A stretch of 64,000 nucleotides of DNA from assembly GCA_032433765.1 (NCBI GenBank), contig JAVIAB010000046.1, positions 62,836,732-62,900,731 on the forward strand, read 5' to 3'. Shown here one piece after another: positions 12,360 through 25,834 of the stretch. Position 1 is the first letter of the stretch; each line of letters starts with the position of its first letter. Made by a program: the position numbers and the translations under genes. The DNA comes from Megaustenia siamemsis (lineage: Eukaryota; Mollusca; Gastropoda; Stylommatophora; Ariophantidae). Below the pieces are notes generated by a model. That model searched no databases. It saw only the letters and a list, made by a program, of their open reading frames with translations, and was not told where the DNA came from.

Positions 12360-15300
12360 TTCTATTATCATCACTGTCTCTACTATCATCAATGTCTTTA
12401 TTATCATCAATGTCTCTACTGTCATCAATATCTCTACTGTCATCAATATCTTTATTATCATCAATGTCTCTACTGTCATCAATGTCTCTACTGTCATCAA
12501 TATCTTTATTGTCATCAATGTCTCTACTGTCATCAATATCTCTACTGTCATCAATATCTTTATTATCATCAATGTCTCTACTGTCATCAATGTCTCTACT
12601 GTCATCAATATCTTTATTTTCATCAATGTCTCTACTGTCATCAATGTCTCTACTGTCATCAATGTCTGTACTGTCATCAATGTCTCTACTGTCATCAATA
12701 TCTTTATTATCATCAATGTCTCTACTGTCATCAATGTCTCTACTGTCATCAATGTCTCTACTGTCATCAATATCTTTATTTTCATCAATGTTTCTACTGT
12801 CATCAATGTCTCTACTGTCATCAATATCTTTATTATCATCAATGTCTCTACTGTCATCAATGTCTCTACTGTCATCAATATCTTTATTTTCATCAATGTC
12901 TCTACTGTCATCAATGTCTCTACTATCATCAATATCTTTATTATCATCAATGTCTCTACTATCATCAATATATTTATTATCATCACTGTCTCTACTGTCA
13001 TCAATGTCTCTACTATCATCAATATATTTATTATACATCACTGTCTCTACTGTCTCTACTGTCATCAATGTCTCTACTGTCATCAATATCTTTATTTTCA
13101 TCAATGTCTCTACTATCGTCAATATCTTTTTTATCATCACTGTCAATACTATCATCAATATCTTTATTATCATCAATGTTTCTACTGTCATCAATATCTT
13201 TATTATCATCAATGTCTCTACTGTCATCAATATCTTTATTATCATCACTGTCTCTACTATCGTCAATATCTTTATTATCATCACTGTCTCTACTGTTATC
13301 AATGTCTCTACTATCATCAATGTCTCTACTGTCATCAATATCTTTATTATCATCAATGTCTCTACTGTCATCAATATCTTTATTATCATCACTGTCTCTA
13401 CTGTTATCAATATCTTTATTATCATCAATGTCTCTACTGTCATCAATGTCTTTATTATCATCAATGTCTCTACTGCCATCAATGTCTTTATTATCATCAA
13501 TGTCTCTACTGTCATCAATATCTTTATTATCATCACTGTCTCTACTGTCATCAATGTCTTTATTATCATCAATGTCTCTACTGTCATCAATATCTTTATT
13601 ATCAGCAATGTCTCTACTGCCATCAATGTCTCTACTGTCATCAATATCTTTATTATCAGCAATGTCTCTACTGTCATCAATATCTTTATTATCAGCAATG
13701 TCTCTACTGTCATCAATATCTTTATTATCAGCAATGTCTCTACTGCCATCAATGTCTCTACTGTCATCAATATCTTTATTATCATCACTGTCTCTACTGT
13801 CATCAATATCTTTATTATCATCACTGTCTCTACTGTCATCAATATCTTTATTATCAGCAATGTCTCTACTGTTATCAATATCTTTATTATCAGAAATGTC
13901 TCTACTGTCATCAATATCTTTATTATCATCACTGTCTCTACTGTCATCAATATCTTTATTATCATCACTGTCTCTACTGTCATCAATATATTTATTATCA
14001 GCAATGTCTCTACTGTCATCAATATCTTTATTATCATCAATGTCTCTACTGTCATCAATATCTTTATTATCAGCAATGTCTCTACTGTCATCAATATCTT
14101 TATTATCATCAATGCCTCTACTGTCATCAATATCTTTATTATCATCACTGTCTCTACTGTCATCAATATCTTTATTATCATCAATGTCTCTACTGTCATC
14201 AATATCTTTATTATCATCAATGTCTCTACTGTCATCAATATCTTTATTATCATCACTGTCTCTACTGTCATCAATATCTTTATTATCATCACTGTCTCTA
14301 CTGTCATCAATATCTTAATTATCAGTAATGTCTCTACTGTCATCAATATCTTTATTATCATCACTGTCTCTACTGTCATCAATATCTTTATTATCATCAC
14401 TGTCTCTACTGTCATCAATATCTTTATTATCAGCAATGTCTCTACTGTCATCAATATCTTTATTATCATCACTGTCTCTACTGTCATCAATATCTTTATT
14501 ATCAGCAATGTCTCTACTGTCATCAATATCTTTATTATCAGCAATGTCTCTACTGTCATCAATATCTTTATTATCATCACTGTCTCTACTGTCATCAATA
14601 TCTTTATTATCATCACTGTCTCTACTGTCACCAATATCTTTATTATCATCACTGTCTCTACTGTCATCAATATCTTTATTATCATCACTGTCTCTACTGT
14701 CATCAATATATTTATTATCAGCAATGTCTCTACTGTCATCAATATCTTTATTATCATCAATGTCTCTACTGTCATCAATATCTTTATTATCATCACTGTC
14801 TCTACTGTCATCAATATCTTTATTATCATCACTGTCTCTACTGTCATCAATATCTTTATTATCATCACTGTCTCTACTGTCATCAATATATTTATTATCA
14901 GCAATGTCTCTACTATCATCAATATCTCTACTGTCATCAATATCTCTACTCCATCAATAACTCTACTGTCATCATTGTCTCTACTATCATCACTGTCTCT
15001 ACTATCATCAATATCTCTACTATCATCAATATCTTTATTATAATCACTGTCTCTACTATCATTAATGTCTCTACTATCATCACTGTCTCTACTATCATCA
15101 ATGTCTCTACTATCATCAATGTCTCTAATGTCACTACTATCATCAATGTCTCTACTATCATCAATGTCTCTACTATCATCACTGTCTCTACTATCATCAA
15201 TGTCTCTACTGTCATCACTGTCTCTACTGTCATCAATATCTCTACTATCATCAATATCTCTACTATCATCAATATCTCTACTATCATCAATGTCTCTACT

Positions 15301-17105
15301 ATCATCAATGTCTCTACTATCATCAATATCTTTACTATCATTAATGACTCTACTATCATCAATGTCTTTACTATCATCAATGTCTCTACTATCATCAATG
15401 TCTCTACTATCATCAATATCTTTATTATCATCAATGTCTCTACTATCATCAATGTCTCTACTATCATCAATGTCTCTACTATCATCAATATCTCTACTAT
15501 CATCAATATCTTTACTATCATCAATGTCTCTACTATTATCAATATCTCTACTATCATCAATATCTCTACTATCATCGATATCTTTACTATCATCAATGTC
15601 TCTACTATCATCAATATCTCTACTATCATCGATATCTTTACTATCATCAATGTCTCTACTATCATCAATGTCTCTACTGCCATCAATGTCTCTACTATCA
15701 TCAATGTCTCTACTATCATCAATGTCTCTACTATCATCGATATCTTTACTATCATCAATGTCTCTACTATCATCAATATCTCTACTATCATCGATATCTT
15801 TACTATCATCAATGTCTCTACTATCATCAATGTCTCTACTGCCATCAATGTCTCTACTATCATCAATGTCTCTACTATCATCAATGTCTCTACTATCATC
15901 AATATCTTTACTATCATCAATGTCTCTACTATCATCAATGTCTCTACTATCATCAATATTTCTACTGTCATCAATGTTTCTACTGTCATCAATGTCTCTA
16001 CTGTCATCAATGTCTCTACTGTCATCAATGTCTCTACTGTCATCAATATCTCTACTATCATCAATGTCTCTACTGTCATCAATGTCTCTACTGTCATCAA
16101 TGTCTCTACTGTCATCAATGTATCTACTATCATCAATGTCTCTACTATCATCAATATCTCTACTATAATCAATATCTTTTTTATCATCAATGTCTCTACT
16201 GTCATCAATATCTTTTTTATCATCAATGTCTCTACTGTCATCAATGTCTCTACTGTCATCAATGTCTCTACTATCATCAATGTCTCTACTGTCATCAATG
16301 TCTCTACTATCACCAATGTCTCTACTATCACCAATGTCTCTACTATCATCAATGTCTCTACTGTCATCAATGTCTCTACTACCATGAATGTCTCTACTAC
16401 CATCAATGTCTCTACTGCCATCAATGTCTTTACTATCATCAATGTCTCTACTGCCATCAATGTCTCTACTGTCATCAATGTCTCTACTATCGTCATTATC
16501 TCTACTATCATCAATATCTCTACTATCATCAATGTCTCTACTGTCATCAATGTATCTACTGTCATCAATGTCTCTACTGTCATCAATGTCTCTACTATCA
16601 TCAATGGCTCTACTATCATCAATATCTTTTTTATCATCAATGTCTCTACTGTCATCAATGTCTCTACTATCATCAATGTCTCTACTATCATCAATATCTC
16701 TACTGTCATCAATGTCTCTACTATCATCAATATCTCTACTGTCATCAATGTCTCTGCTATCATCAATGTCTCTACTATCATCAATATCTTTTTTATCATC
16801 AATGTCTCTACTGTCATCAATATCTTTTTTATCATCAATGTCTCTACTGTCATCAATGTCTCTACTATCATCAATGTCTCTACTGTCATCAATGTCTCTA
16901 CTGTCATCAATGTCTCTACTGTCATCAATGTCTCTACTATCATCAATGTCTCTACTGTCATCAATGTCTCTTCTACCATCAATGTCTATACTACCATCAA
17001 TGTCTCTAATACCATCAATGTCTCTACTACCATCAATGTCTATACTACCATCAATGTCTCTACTACCATCAATGTCTCTACTGCCATCAATGTCTCTACT
17101 GCCAT
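12360..17105. repeat. 18-bp tandem array, about 4.7 kb, zoned
   Basis: Roughly 260 copies of an 18-bp unit such as 'tctctactgtcatcaatg', with variants 'tctttattatcatcaata', 'tctctactatcatcaatg' and 'cagcaatg'. Three zones are visible. In 12360-13060 the two types are mixed. In 13060-14950 a 36-bp higher-order repeat alternates a 'ctactgtc' and a 'ttattatc' unit. In 14950-17105 the 'ctactatc' type dominates. Because 18 is divisible by three, all frames stay open for hundreds of codons on both strands, including one of 1740 codons. These are not genes. Confidence 0.95.
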
Positions 17106-17548
17106 CAATGTCTACTACCACTATCTCTACTACTACCACTATCTCTACTACTACTACCACTATCTCTACTACTACCACTATCTCTACTACTACCACTATC
17201 TCTACTACTACCACTATCTCTACTACTATCACTATCTCTACTACTACCACTACCACTATCTCTACTACTACCACTATCTCTATTACTACAATTACTTCTA
17301 CTACCACCACTATCTCTATTACCACCACTATCTCTACTACTACCACTATTTCTACTACTACCACTATCTCTACTACTACCACTATCTCTACTACTACCAC
17401 TATCTCTACTACTACCACTATCTCTACTACTACCACTATCTCTACTACTACCACTACCTGTACTACTACCACTATCTCTACTACTACTACTATCTCTACT
17501 ACTACCACTACCTGTACTACCACCACTACCTCCACTGTCACCAGACAA
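17106..17548. repeat. CTACTACCACTATCT-type array
   Basis: Directly continues the preceding array with a unit built from 'tctctactactaccacta' (mostly 15 or 18 bp). It probably evolved from the 18-bp array, because the junction units combine both types ('atgtctactaccactatctc'). Confidence 0.92.
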
Positions 17549-17623
17549 TGAAAGAGAGAGGTTCTTGAACAATTCTTATAGTTATGTCTAACATTGTCCT
17601 TATTACCAGTGCTCTATCACCTT

Positions 17624-19496
17624 GTGTTAGTACACTCACTTAATGACCTGTATGTTCACTATTCTATGTTAGTACACTCACTTGATGATCTGTATGTTCA
17701 CTATTCTATGTTAGTACACTCACTTAATGACCTGTATGTTCACTATTCTATGTTAGTACATTCACTTAATGATCTGTATGTTCACAATTCTATGTTAGTA
17801 CATTCACTTAATGATCTGTATGTTCACTATTCTATGTTAGTACATTCACTTAATGATCTGTATGTTCACTATTCTATGTTAGTACATTCACTTAATGATC
17901 TGTATGTTCACTATTCTATGTTAATACACTCACTTAATGACCTGTATGTTCACTATTCTATGTTAGTACATTCACTTAATGACCTGTATGTTCACTATTC
18001 TATGTTAGTACATTCACTTAATGATCTGTATGTTCACTATTCTGTGTTAGTACACTCACTTAATGATCTGTATGTTCACTATTCTATGTTAGTACATTCA
18101 CTTAATGACCTGTATGTTCACTATTCTATGTTAGTACATTCACTTAATGATCTGTATGTTCACTATTCTATGTTAGTACATTCACTTAATGACCGTATGT
18201 TCACTATTCTATGTTAATACACTCACTTAATGACCTGTATGTTCACTATTCTATGTTAGTACACTCACTTAATGACCTGTATGTTCACTATTCTATGCTA
18301 GTACACTCACTTAATGACCTGTATGTTCACTATTCTATGTTAGTACATTCACTTAATGACCTTTATGTTCACTATTCTATGTTAGTACACTCACTTAATG
18401 ACCTGTATGTTCACTATTCTATGTTAATACACTCACTTAATGACCTGTATGTTCACTATTCTATGTTAGTACACTCACTTAATGACCTGTGTGTTCACTA
18501 TTCTATGTTAGTACATTCACTTAATGATCTGTATGTTCACTATTCTATGTTTGTACACTCACTTAATGACCTGTATGTTCACTATTCTATGTTAGTACAT
18601 TCACTTAATGACCTGTATGTTCACTATTCTATGTTAGTACACTCACTTGATGACCTGTATGTTCACTATTCTATGTTAGTACACTCACTTAATGACCTGT
18701 ATGTTCACTATTCTATGTTAGTACATTCACTTAATGATCTGTATGTTCACTATTCTATGTTAATACACTCACTTAATGACCTGTATGTTCACTATTCTAT
18801 GTTAGTACACTCACTTAATGACCTGTATGTTCACTATTCTATGTTAGTACATTCACTTAATGATCTGTATGTTCACTATTCTGTGTTAGTACACTCACTT
18901 AATGACCTGTATGTTCACTATTCTATGTTAGTACATTCACTTAATGACCTGTATGTTCACTATTCTATGTTAGTACATTCACTTAATGATCTGTATGTTC
19001 ACTATTCTATGTTATTACATTCACTTAATGACCCGTATGTTCACTATTCTATGTTAATACACTCACTTAATGACCTGTATGTTCACTATTCTATGTTAGT
19101 ACACTCACTTAATGACCTGTATGTTCACTATTCTATGCTAGTACACTCACTTAATGACCTGTATGTTCACTATTCTATGTTAGTACATTCACTTAATGAC
19201 CTTTATGTTCACTATTCTATGTTAGTACACTCACTTATGACCTGTATGTTCACTATTCTATGTTAATACACTCACTTAATGACCTGTATGTTCACTATTC
19301 TATGTTAGTACACTCACTTAATGACCTGTATGTTCACTATTCTATGCTAGTACACTCACATAAATCTCTGTATGTTCACTATTATATGTTAGTACACTCA
19401 CTTAATGACCTGTATGTTCAATATTTTATGTTAGTACACTCACTTAATGACCTGTATGTTCACTATTCTGTGTTAGTACACTCACTTAATGACTTG
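17624..19496. repeat. 42-bp tandem array
   Basis: About 45 copies of a unit starting 'ttagtacactcacttaatga' with 'cactc/cattc' and 'gacct/gatct' variants. The period is divisible by three, so a 14-residue peptide repeat is open throughout; this is a by-product. Variant order repeats (for example the 'ttaatacac' units), suggesting higher-order copying. Confidence 0.94.
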
Positions 19497-19552
19497 TATT
19501 TTTATGGCTCAAATGCAAGTTAAGGCAACATTTTCTTTCCTGACCTAAAACT

Positions 19553-19625
19553 CTTCCGTGGTCCGCCCAGCCTATTTAAATGGGTACCAGCGGTATTCTA
19601 TGGGATTGAAATGCAGAGAACAGGG
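19553..19625 (+). mobile_element. SINE core remnant
   Basis: Short piece with the start of the shared SINE core ('ccgtggtccgcccagcct', 'gggtaccag'). It is truncated after about 50 bp. Confidence 0.5.
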
Positions 19626-19680
19626 AACTATCCACACACAGACACAACCAACCACCAACACCCTCTCTCCCCCCAACAAA

Positions 19681-20021
19681 ACTGAGCCCTGACACAACGA
19701 AGTCACTGAGCCCTGACACAACGAAGTCACTGAGCCCTGACACAACGAAGTCACTGAGCCCTGACACAACGAAGTCACTGAGCCCTGACACAACGAAGCC
19801 ACTGAGCCCTGACACAACGAAGTCACTGAGCCCTGACACAACGAAGTCACTGAGCCCTGACACAACGAAGTCACTGAGCCCTGACACAACGAAGTCACTG
19901 AGCCCTGACACAACGAAGTCACTGAGCCCTGACACAACGAAGTCACTGAGCCCTGACACAACGAAGTCACTGAGCCCTGACACAACGAAGTCACTGAGCC
20001 CTGACACAACGAAGTCACTGA
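19681..20021. repeat. 24-bp tandem array
   Basis: About 14 near-identical copies of 'actgagccctgacacaacga' plus four bases. Only one unit differs ('aagcc' for 'aagtc'), so the array is young or recently homogenised. Confidence 0.95.
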
Positions 20022-20199
20022 GACTCCATTACCCAAATACCACTAGATTGTCTTGATGTTTTATTACCAGTGATAGGTGAAGGGTGTCAGATGACATGTG
20101 TCATAACGAAGTGAAGCATTCACACAGTCTGTTCAGTGAGCCACAAAAATGGACTCTAGTTCCTGACAGAACGAACCCAGGCGCTATTTTTTGTGGCTT

Positions 20200-21236
20200 T
20201 TAACAACATGTCCATAGATATTTCTACTGAAACTTTGAAATTCTCTTTTATTTAACAACATGTCCATAGATATTTCTACTGAAACTTTGAAATTCTCTTT
20301 TATTTAACAACATATCCATAGATATTTCTACTAAAACTTTGAAATTCTCTTTTATTTAACAACATGTCCATAGATATTTCTACTAAAACTTTGAAATTCT
20401 CTTTTATTTAACAACATGTCCATAGATATTTCTACTAAAACTTTGAAATTCTCTTTTATTTAACAACATGTCCATAGATATTTCTACTAAAACTTTGAAA
20501 TTCTCTTTTATTTAACAACATGTCCATAGATATTTCTACTGAAACTTTGAAATTCTCTTTATTTAACAACATGTCCATAGATATTTCTACTGAAACTTTG
20601 AAATTCTCTTTTATTTAACAACATGTCCATAGATATTTCTACTAAAACTTTGAAATTCTCTTTTATTTAACAACATGTCCATAGATATTTCTACTAAAAC
20701 TTTGAAATTCTCTTTTATTTAACAACATGTCCATAGATATTTCTACTAAAACTTTGAAATTCTCTTTTATTTAACAACATGTCCATAGATATTTCTACTA
20801 AAACTTTGAAATTCTCTTTTATTTAACAACATGTCCATAGATATTTCTACTAAAACTTTGAAATTCTCTTTTATTTAACAACATGTCCATAGATATTTCT
20901 ACTGAAACTTTGAAATTCTCTTTTATTTAACAACATGTCCATAGATATTTCTACTAAAACTTTGAAATTCTCTTTTATTTAACAACATGTCCATAGATAT
21001 TTCTACTAAAACTTTGAAATTCTCTTTTATTTAACAACATGTCCATAGATATTTCTACTAAAACTTTGAAATTCTCTTTTATTTAACAACATGTCCATAG
21101 ATATTTCTACTAAAACTTTGAAATTCTCTTTTATTTAACAACATGTCCATAGATATTTCTACTAAAACTTTGAAATTCTCTTTTATTTAACACCATGTCC
21201 ATAGATATTTCTACTAAAACTTTGTAATTTTCTTTC
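20200..21236. repeat. 52-bp tandem array
   Basis: About 20 copies of a unit starting 'tttaacaacatgtccataga'. Units are nearly identical except for a single A/G difference ('ctactaaaac' or 'ctactgaaac') and rare one-base deletions. The last unit decays into the AT-rich flank. Confidence 0.95.
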
Positions 21237-21571
21237 ATTTTATTTTTCTATTTAAAATTCTCTTTTGACTTCCTATGCAAATTTTGTGAACAAATTTTGT
21301 GTTTTTAATAATTTTTCTTTTATTTTCTGGCTTCAATATGTTTGTTATTTTGTTTAAAATGGCTGTGCCGCGCAGTGTGTTATAGCGCAGGGTAGTGAGT
21401 GTATTAAACTTCTCTGTACTGGATCACATCATTTGGAGCTGTCTGAGGCCCAGTACTCTTTCATGCTGTTATTTACATTCCCATCGAGTCAGGTACCAAT
21501 TTCTTCAACCGGAGAACTTCAAATTATGATCGAACCCATTTTCACTTTTTCACCAAGCCAACAACGAGGCC
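21237..21571. other. No gene seen
   Basis: AT-rich flank followed by single-copy-looking sequence. No coding signal is recognised. Confidence 0.45.
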
Positions 21572-21790
21572 GTGGGGGCCTCGGTAACCTAGTTGAGAAA
21601 ACCACCCGACTGGACTACCGCAGTTCGGACAACCCGTGTTAGATTCCCGCTGGGAGCAGTGTGAGTTGTACTCGTGGTTGGAAAAAAAAAAAAACTACCC
21701 CCACGGTCGACCCAGCCGTTGGCAGAAATGGGTACCAGGGTATTACCCTGGGAAGGCGAGGAATGCCGCCTCGCATATCGAGTTTCGATG
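21572..21790 (+). mobile_element. tRNA-headed SINE
   Basis: A tRNA-like head around 21573-21655, with a B-box-like 'ttagattccc', is followed by a poly-A stretch and the shared core ('cgacccagccg', 'gggtaccagggta', 'ctgggaaggcg'). The core is the same as in SINEs with different heads elsewhere in the window. The head is degenerate, so the tRNA of origin cannot be named. Confidence 0.65.
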
Positions 21791-21832
21791 CTTGAAGCAA
21801 CACTGTCCAGAAATCTCCGAACATACCTGGGC

Positions 21833-21960
21833 AGGCGGCCGAGCACATATGGGTGTAAACTCGCATGCTAAGACAGGTGGCCGAGCACATATGGGTGTAA
21901 ACTCGCGTGCTAAGACGCCGGTTCAAGTCTCGTACTTTCCCTTGACCTGTTACCAAGCCA
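21833..21960 (+). mobile_element. tRNA-Leu/Ser-like SINE head with a 42-bp internal duplication
   Basis: Two 42-bp copies of a segment with 'ggccgagcacatatgggtgt' (A-box-like, as in type II tRNAs) lie in tandem. They are followed once by a clear B box, GGTTCAAGTCT (21920-21930). It is probably a SINE head or tRNA pseudogene with a duplicated A-box half. The structure cannot fold as a normal tRNA. Confidence 0.55.
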
Positions 21961-22009
21961 ACAGTTTACCACTACACTAATGGTGTTCTATATTCATCGT
22001 CATTAACTA

Positions 22010-22185
22010 CTATGTCTGCTGGCGTAGGTGATCATGTCTCTCCACAACTTTCGATCTCGACAGTTATTTATAATTTCTGTTGTTGATCTTCTGCAAAACC
22101 ATCCTCTTAAGCTGTCTGGTATTTTTTCTCTTTGCTTCCCTCTATCTCTTCGTCCCCCAATCTCCCTAGCTCTCTATTACTAGTA
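22010..22185 (-). mobile_element. LINE A-related 3' end fragment
   Basis: Reads on the minus strand like the 3' end of LINE A ('ctggcgtaggtgatcatgtc', 'ccacaac', then a 'ctgtctggtattttttctct' stretch). It is clearly more diverged than the other copies. Confidence 0.6.
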
Positions 22186-22624
22186 TTGATTTTACTCAGA
22201 TTAATTAGTTAAGTAAGAAGACAGGACACACGTATCATATGATTAAGTAGCCTGGTCTATAATATAGCAAGAAATAATCAAATGTGAAAGACATTGGTAT
22301 TGCTGAGAGAGAAAGTAGAAAAACTGGTCAGTAAAAACATTCGAATCAATCCATAGATGGGCACACAGAAAAGCAGAATAGATAAAGATGATGAATAAAT
22401 CTTTTTTGTAGTCCAAAGTCTCCCAGTCGAGCGAGAATTTCAGGCAGTCTGATATTAATGTAGAAGTAGTACTTGATTTAACATTACTCTTTAGCAGTGC
22501 TGTCGTATTTATGTCATATTTACTATAAGAAATGCTAGTGGTACTGTATACATTCATTGTACCACCTCTGATTTCATGATTTTACATTTCAGTTTATTCA
22601 GTATTATTTTTCTTTCTTTCTTTC
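22186..22624. other. No gene seen
   Basis: AT-rich single-copy-looking DNA with one short minus-strand open frame that has no recognisable motif. Confidence 0.45.
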
Positions 22625-22970
22625 TTATGTTCATTATTTGTGCTTGATTCTTATGTTCATTATTTGTAATTGTTTCATATGTTCATTATTTGTACTTGTT
22701 TCTTCTGTTCATTATTTGTACTTGTATCTTCTGTTAATTATTTGTACTTGTTTCTTCTGTTCATTCTTTGTACTTGTTTCATCTGTTCATTATTTGTACT
22801 TGTATCTTCTGTTAATTATTTGTACTTGTTTCTTCTGTTAATTATTTGTACTTGTATCTTCTGTTAATTATTTGTACTTGTTTCTTCTGTTCATTATTTG
22901 TACTTGTTTCTTCTGTTCATTATTTGTACATGTATCTTCTGTTCATTATTTGTACTTGTTTCCTCTGGAC
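22625..22970. repeat. 26-bp tandem array
   Basis: About 13 copies of a unit starting 'ttcattatttgtacttgttt', with alternating 'tgttcatt' and 'tgttaatt' and 'gtttc/gtatc' forms. Confidence 0.9.
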
Positions 22971-23216
22971 ACATTGAAGTCTCTTGTGTACAAATAATTG
23001 AAATAGAAAATATCCAGCGAGCTACGTAACCCATAGCTATACACTACTATCTGTTGGAAGTAGACAATGAGTGAGTGACAAAGTGAATTAGACAAATTCT
23101 TTGCGAGATGAAAGTCATCAATCGGTTATAAATTGCACAGCTGTTTCTTTTTAATAAAAAAATGATATTTTAACTCCAACCGTATAAATCTTGCAACATT
23201 TATTTATGCTGCATAT

Positions 23217-23990
23217 CTACTATCTATCTATTGACCTTTCGAACCGTAGCCGGCCCATAGGGCGTAGACCAAGATACTCCTTCTCTTATCTAAATTTTTG
23301 TGCTAGCAGTTTTCAATTCTTTTAAAGATATTTGATCAAATCTCGCCTTTTGTCTCTGTTCTGTGCAAGCAGCTCTATCTCTTCGAGGGAGCAGATTCAT
23401 GCTGCTCTTGCCTCTCTCATCAATGTTCTTCTCAGTGTCTCTCTGGGTCTTCCTCTTTTCCTCTTACCTGTTGTTTCCCATATGAGGGCTTGCTTTGCTA
23501 TTTGGTTATTATCTCTTCTCATCACATGTCCAACATATGACCGTCATCTTTTCTTGATTATTGAAGATATTAGTGGTTAATTGGTAATTTCTCTAATTTC
23601 CTCGTTTGTTTTGAATTCGTTCCACGCTATACCAAGTATTTTCCTTAGACATTTATTTTCGAATGTGTTCAACTTTGTTTCTATATCTCTTGTTGTTTTC
23701 CAGCTTTCACACGCATACGTAAGGGTTGATAGTACATTTGATTTGAATAGCCTAAGTTTTGTGTTTGTGCTAATGAGTTTTGATTTCCACAACTTTTCAA
23801 GGCTTCTGAAAGACATTGCTGCTTTAGCTATTCTGATTCTAATTTCTTTACTTGTGTCCCCTTCTCGATCAATGTGACTTCCAAGATAGATAAAGTGATC
23901 GATCTCTTCCACTGGTTTGTTTTCCATGTATATTTTGTCGTCTGTTGGAATTAAGCTTTTCATGACTTTAACAAATCTACTACATTCCAC
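23217..23990 (-). mobile_element. LINE B (RTE-like) 3' fragment
   Basis: Minus-strand remnant. From 23990 it encodes the region after the reverse transcriptase: 'IYLGSHIDREGDTSKEIRIR', 'AMSFRSLEKLWKSK', 'LRKILGIAWNEFKTNEEIRE'. The RNA-binding tail and a 3' untranslated end follow ('ccgtagccggcccatagggc' on the plus strand), finishing in a (TATC)n tail at 23220. It is 5'-truncated, and the frame breaks near 23577. Closely related copies lie at 32917-33104, 33781-34435 and 37904-38575. Confidence 0.87.
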
Positions 23991-24149
23991 TCATTTATAA
24001 AATGAATATCTCGTGCAAGTGGTTCCAATATTGGACACAACCTTCAAAGGATAATTCTTTTTGCTGAATGAAAGTTTGTTCTAGTTGTAGTTTAGTAGAT
24101 TGTGAGGATAAACATTTAAAAAATGTACATATTTGTCACTGAAATTAAA

Positions 24150-25757
24150 TTGTCCACTTTCAACCACAATTGTCACTGAAACTGAATCTAGAGTTTCAGT
24201 TGTCCACTTTCAACCATAAATGCCACTGTAACTAGAGCTTTGGTTGTCCACTTTCAACCATAAATGCCACTGTAACTAGAACTTTGGTTGTCCACTTTCA
24301 ACCATAAATGCCACTGTAACTAGAACTTTGGTTGTCTACTTTCAACCATAAATGCCACTGTAACTAGAACTTTGGTTGTCCACTTTCAACCATAAATGCC
24401 ACTGTAACTAGAACTTTGGTTGTCCACTTTCAACCATAAATACCACTGTAACTAGAACTTTGGTTGTCCACTTTCAACCACAATTGTCACTAAAATAAAC
24501 TAGAACTGTGATTGTCCACTTTCAACCACAAATGCCACTGTAACTAGAACTTTGGTTGTCCACTTTCAACCACAATTGTCACTAAAATAAACTAGAACTT
24601 TGATTGTCCACTTTCAACCACAAATGCCACTGTAACTAGAACTTTGGTTGTCCACTTTCAACCACAATTGTTACTAAAATAAACTAGAACTTTGGTTGTC
24701 CACTTTCAACCACAAATGCCACTGTAACTAGAACTTTGGTTGTCCACTTTCAACCACAATTGTTACTAAAATAAACTAGAACTTTGGTTGTCCACTTTCA
24801 ACCACAAATGCCACTGTAACTAGAACTTTGGTTGTCCACTTTCAACCACAAATGCCACTGTAACTAGAACTTTGGTTGTCCACTTTCAACCACAATTGTC
24901 ACTAAAATAAACTAGAACTTTGGTTGTACACTTTCAACCACAAATGCCACTGTAACTAGAACTTTGATTGTCCACTTTCAACCATAAATGCCACTGTAAC
25001 TAGAACTTTGATTGTCCACTTTCAACCATAAATGCCACTGTAACTAGAACTTTGGTTGTCCACTTTCAACCACAAATGCCACTGTAACTAGAACTTTGGT
25101 TGTCCACTTTCAACCACAAATGCCACTGTAACTAGAACTTTGATTGTCCACTTTCAACCACAAATGCCACTGTAACTAGAACTTTGGTTGTCCACTTTCA
25201 ACCACAAATGCCACTGTAACTAGAACTTTGGTTGTCCACTTTCAACCACAAATGCCACTGTAACTAGAACTTTGATTGTCCACTTTCAACCACAAATGCC
25301 ACTGTAACTAGAACTTTGGTTGTCCACTTTCAACCACAAATGCCACTGTAACTAGAACTTTGATTGTCCACTTTCAACCACAAATGCCACTGTAACTAGA
25401 ACTTTGGTTGTCCACTTTCAACCACAAATGCCACTATAACTAGAACTTTGGTTGTCCACTTTCAACCACAAATGCCACTGTAACTAGAACTTTGATTGTC
25501 CACTTTCAACCACAAATGCCACTGTAACTAGAAATTTGGTTGTCCACTTTCAACCACAAATGCCACTGTAACTAGAACTTTGGTTGTCCACTTTCAACCA
25601 CAAATGCCACTGTAACTAGAACTTTGATTGTCCACTTTCAACCATAAATGCCACTGTAACTAGAACTTTGATTGTCCACTTTCAACCATAAATGCCACTG
25701 TAACTAGAACTTTGATTGTCCACTTTCAACCATAAATGCCACTGTAACTAGAACTTT
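24150..25757. repeat. 44-bp tandem array
   Basis: About 36 copies of a unit starting 'aaccacaaatgccactgtaa', with a second type containing 'attgt(c/t)actaaaataaac'. The two types alternate at 24480-24920, a short higher-order zone. The array ends 77 bp before the acceptor of exon 1. Confidence 0.94.
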
Positions 25758-25834
25758 TTCTAATCAACTTGAATCAACTGTAGAAGAGTTCTATGTATGT
25801 TGTGTTTTTGAAATGTGCAAAATTTCTGTCACAG

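Noticed and set aside
12319..17541. Minus-strand open frame of 1740 codons with Ile-Asp-Asp-Ser-Arg-Asp type repeats
   Set aside because: It is entirely made of an 18-bp array; other frames on both strands are equally open. No start context, no non-repeat domain, no splice structure.
17624..19523. Long frames with a 14-residue peptide repeat, and a frame at 19576-20036
   Set aside because: The periods (42 and 24 bp) are divisible by three; there is no flanking coding sequence.
24150..25757. CRISPR-like regular repeats
   Set aside because: Units are contiguous with no unique spacers, in a eukaryotic intron-rich context; the same holds for all other arrays here.
1..25834. Upstream TANC exons
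   Set aside because: Exon 1's phase requires them, but I found no segment with matching phase 1 donor and TANC-like sequence; they may be too short or outside the window.
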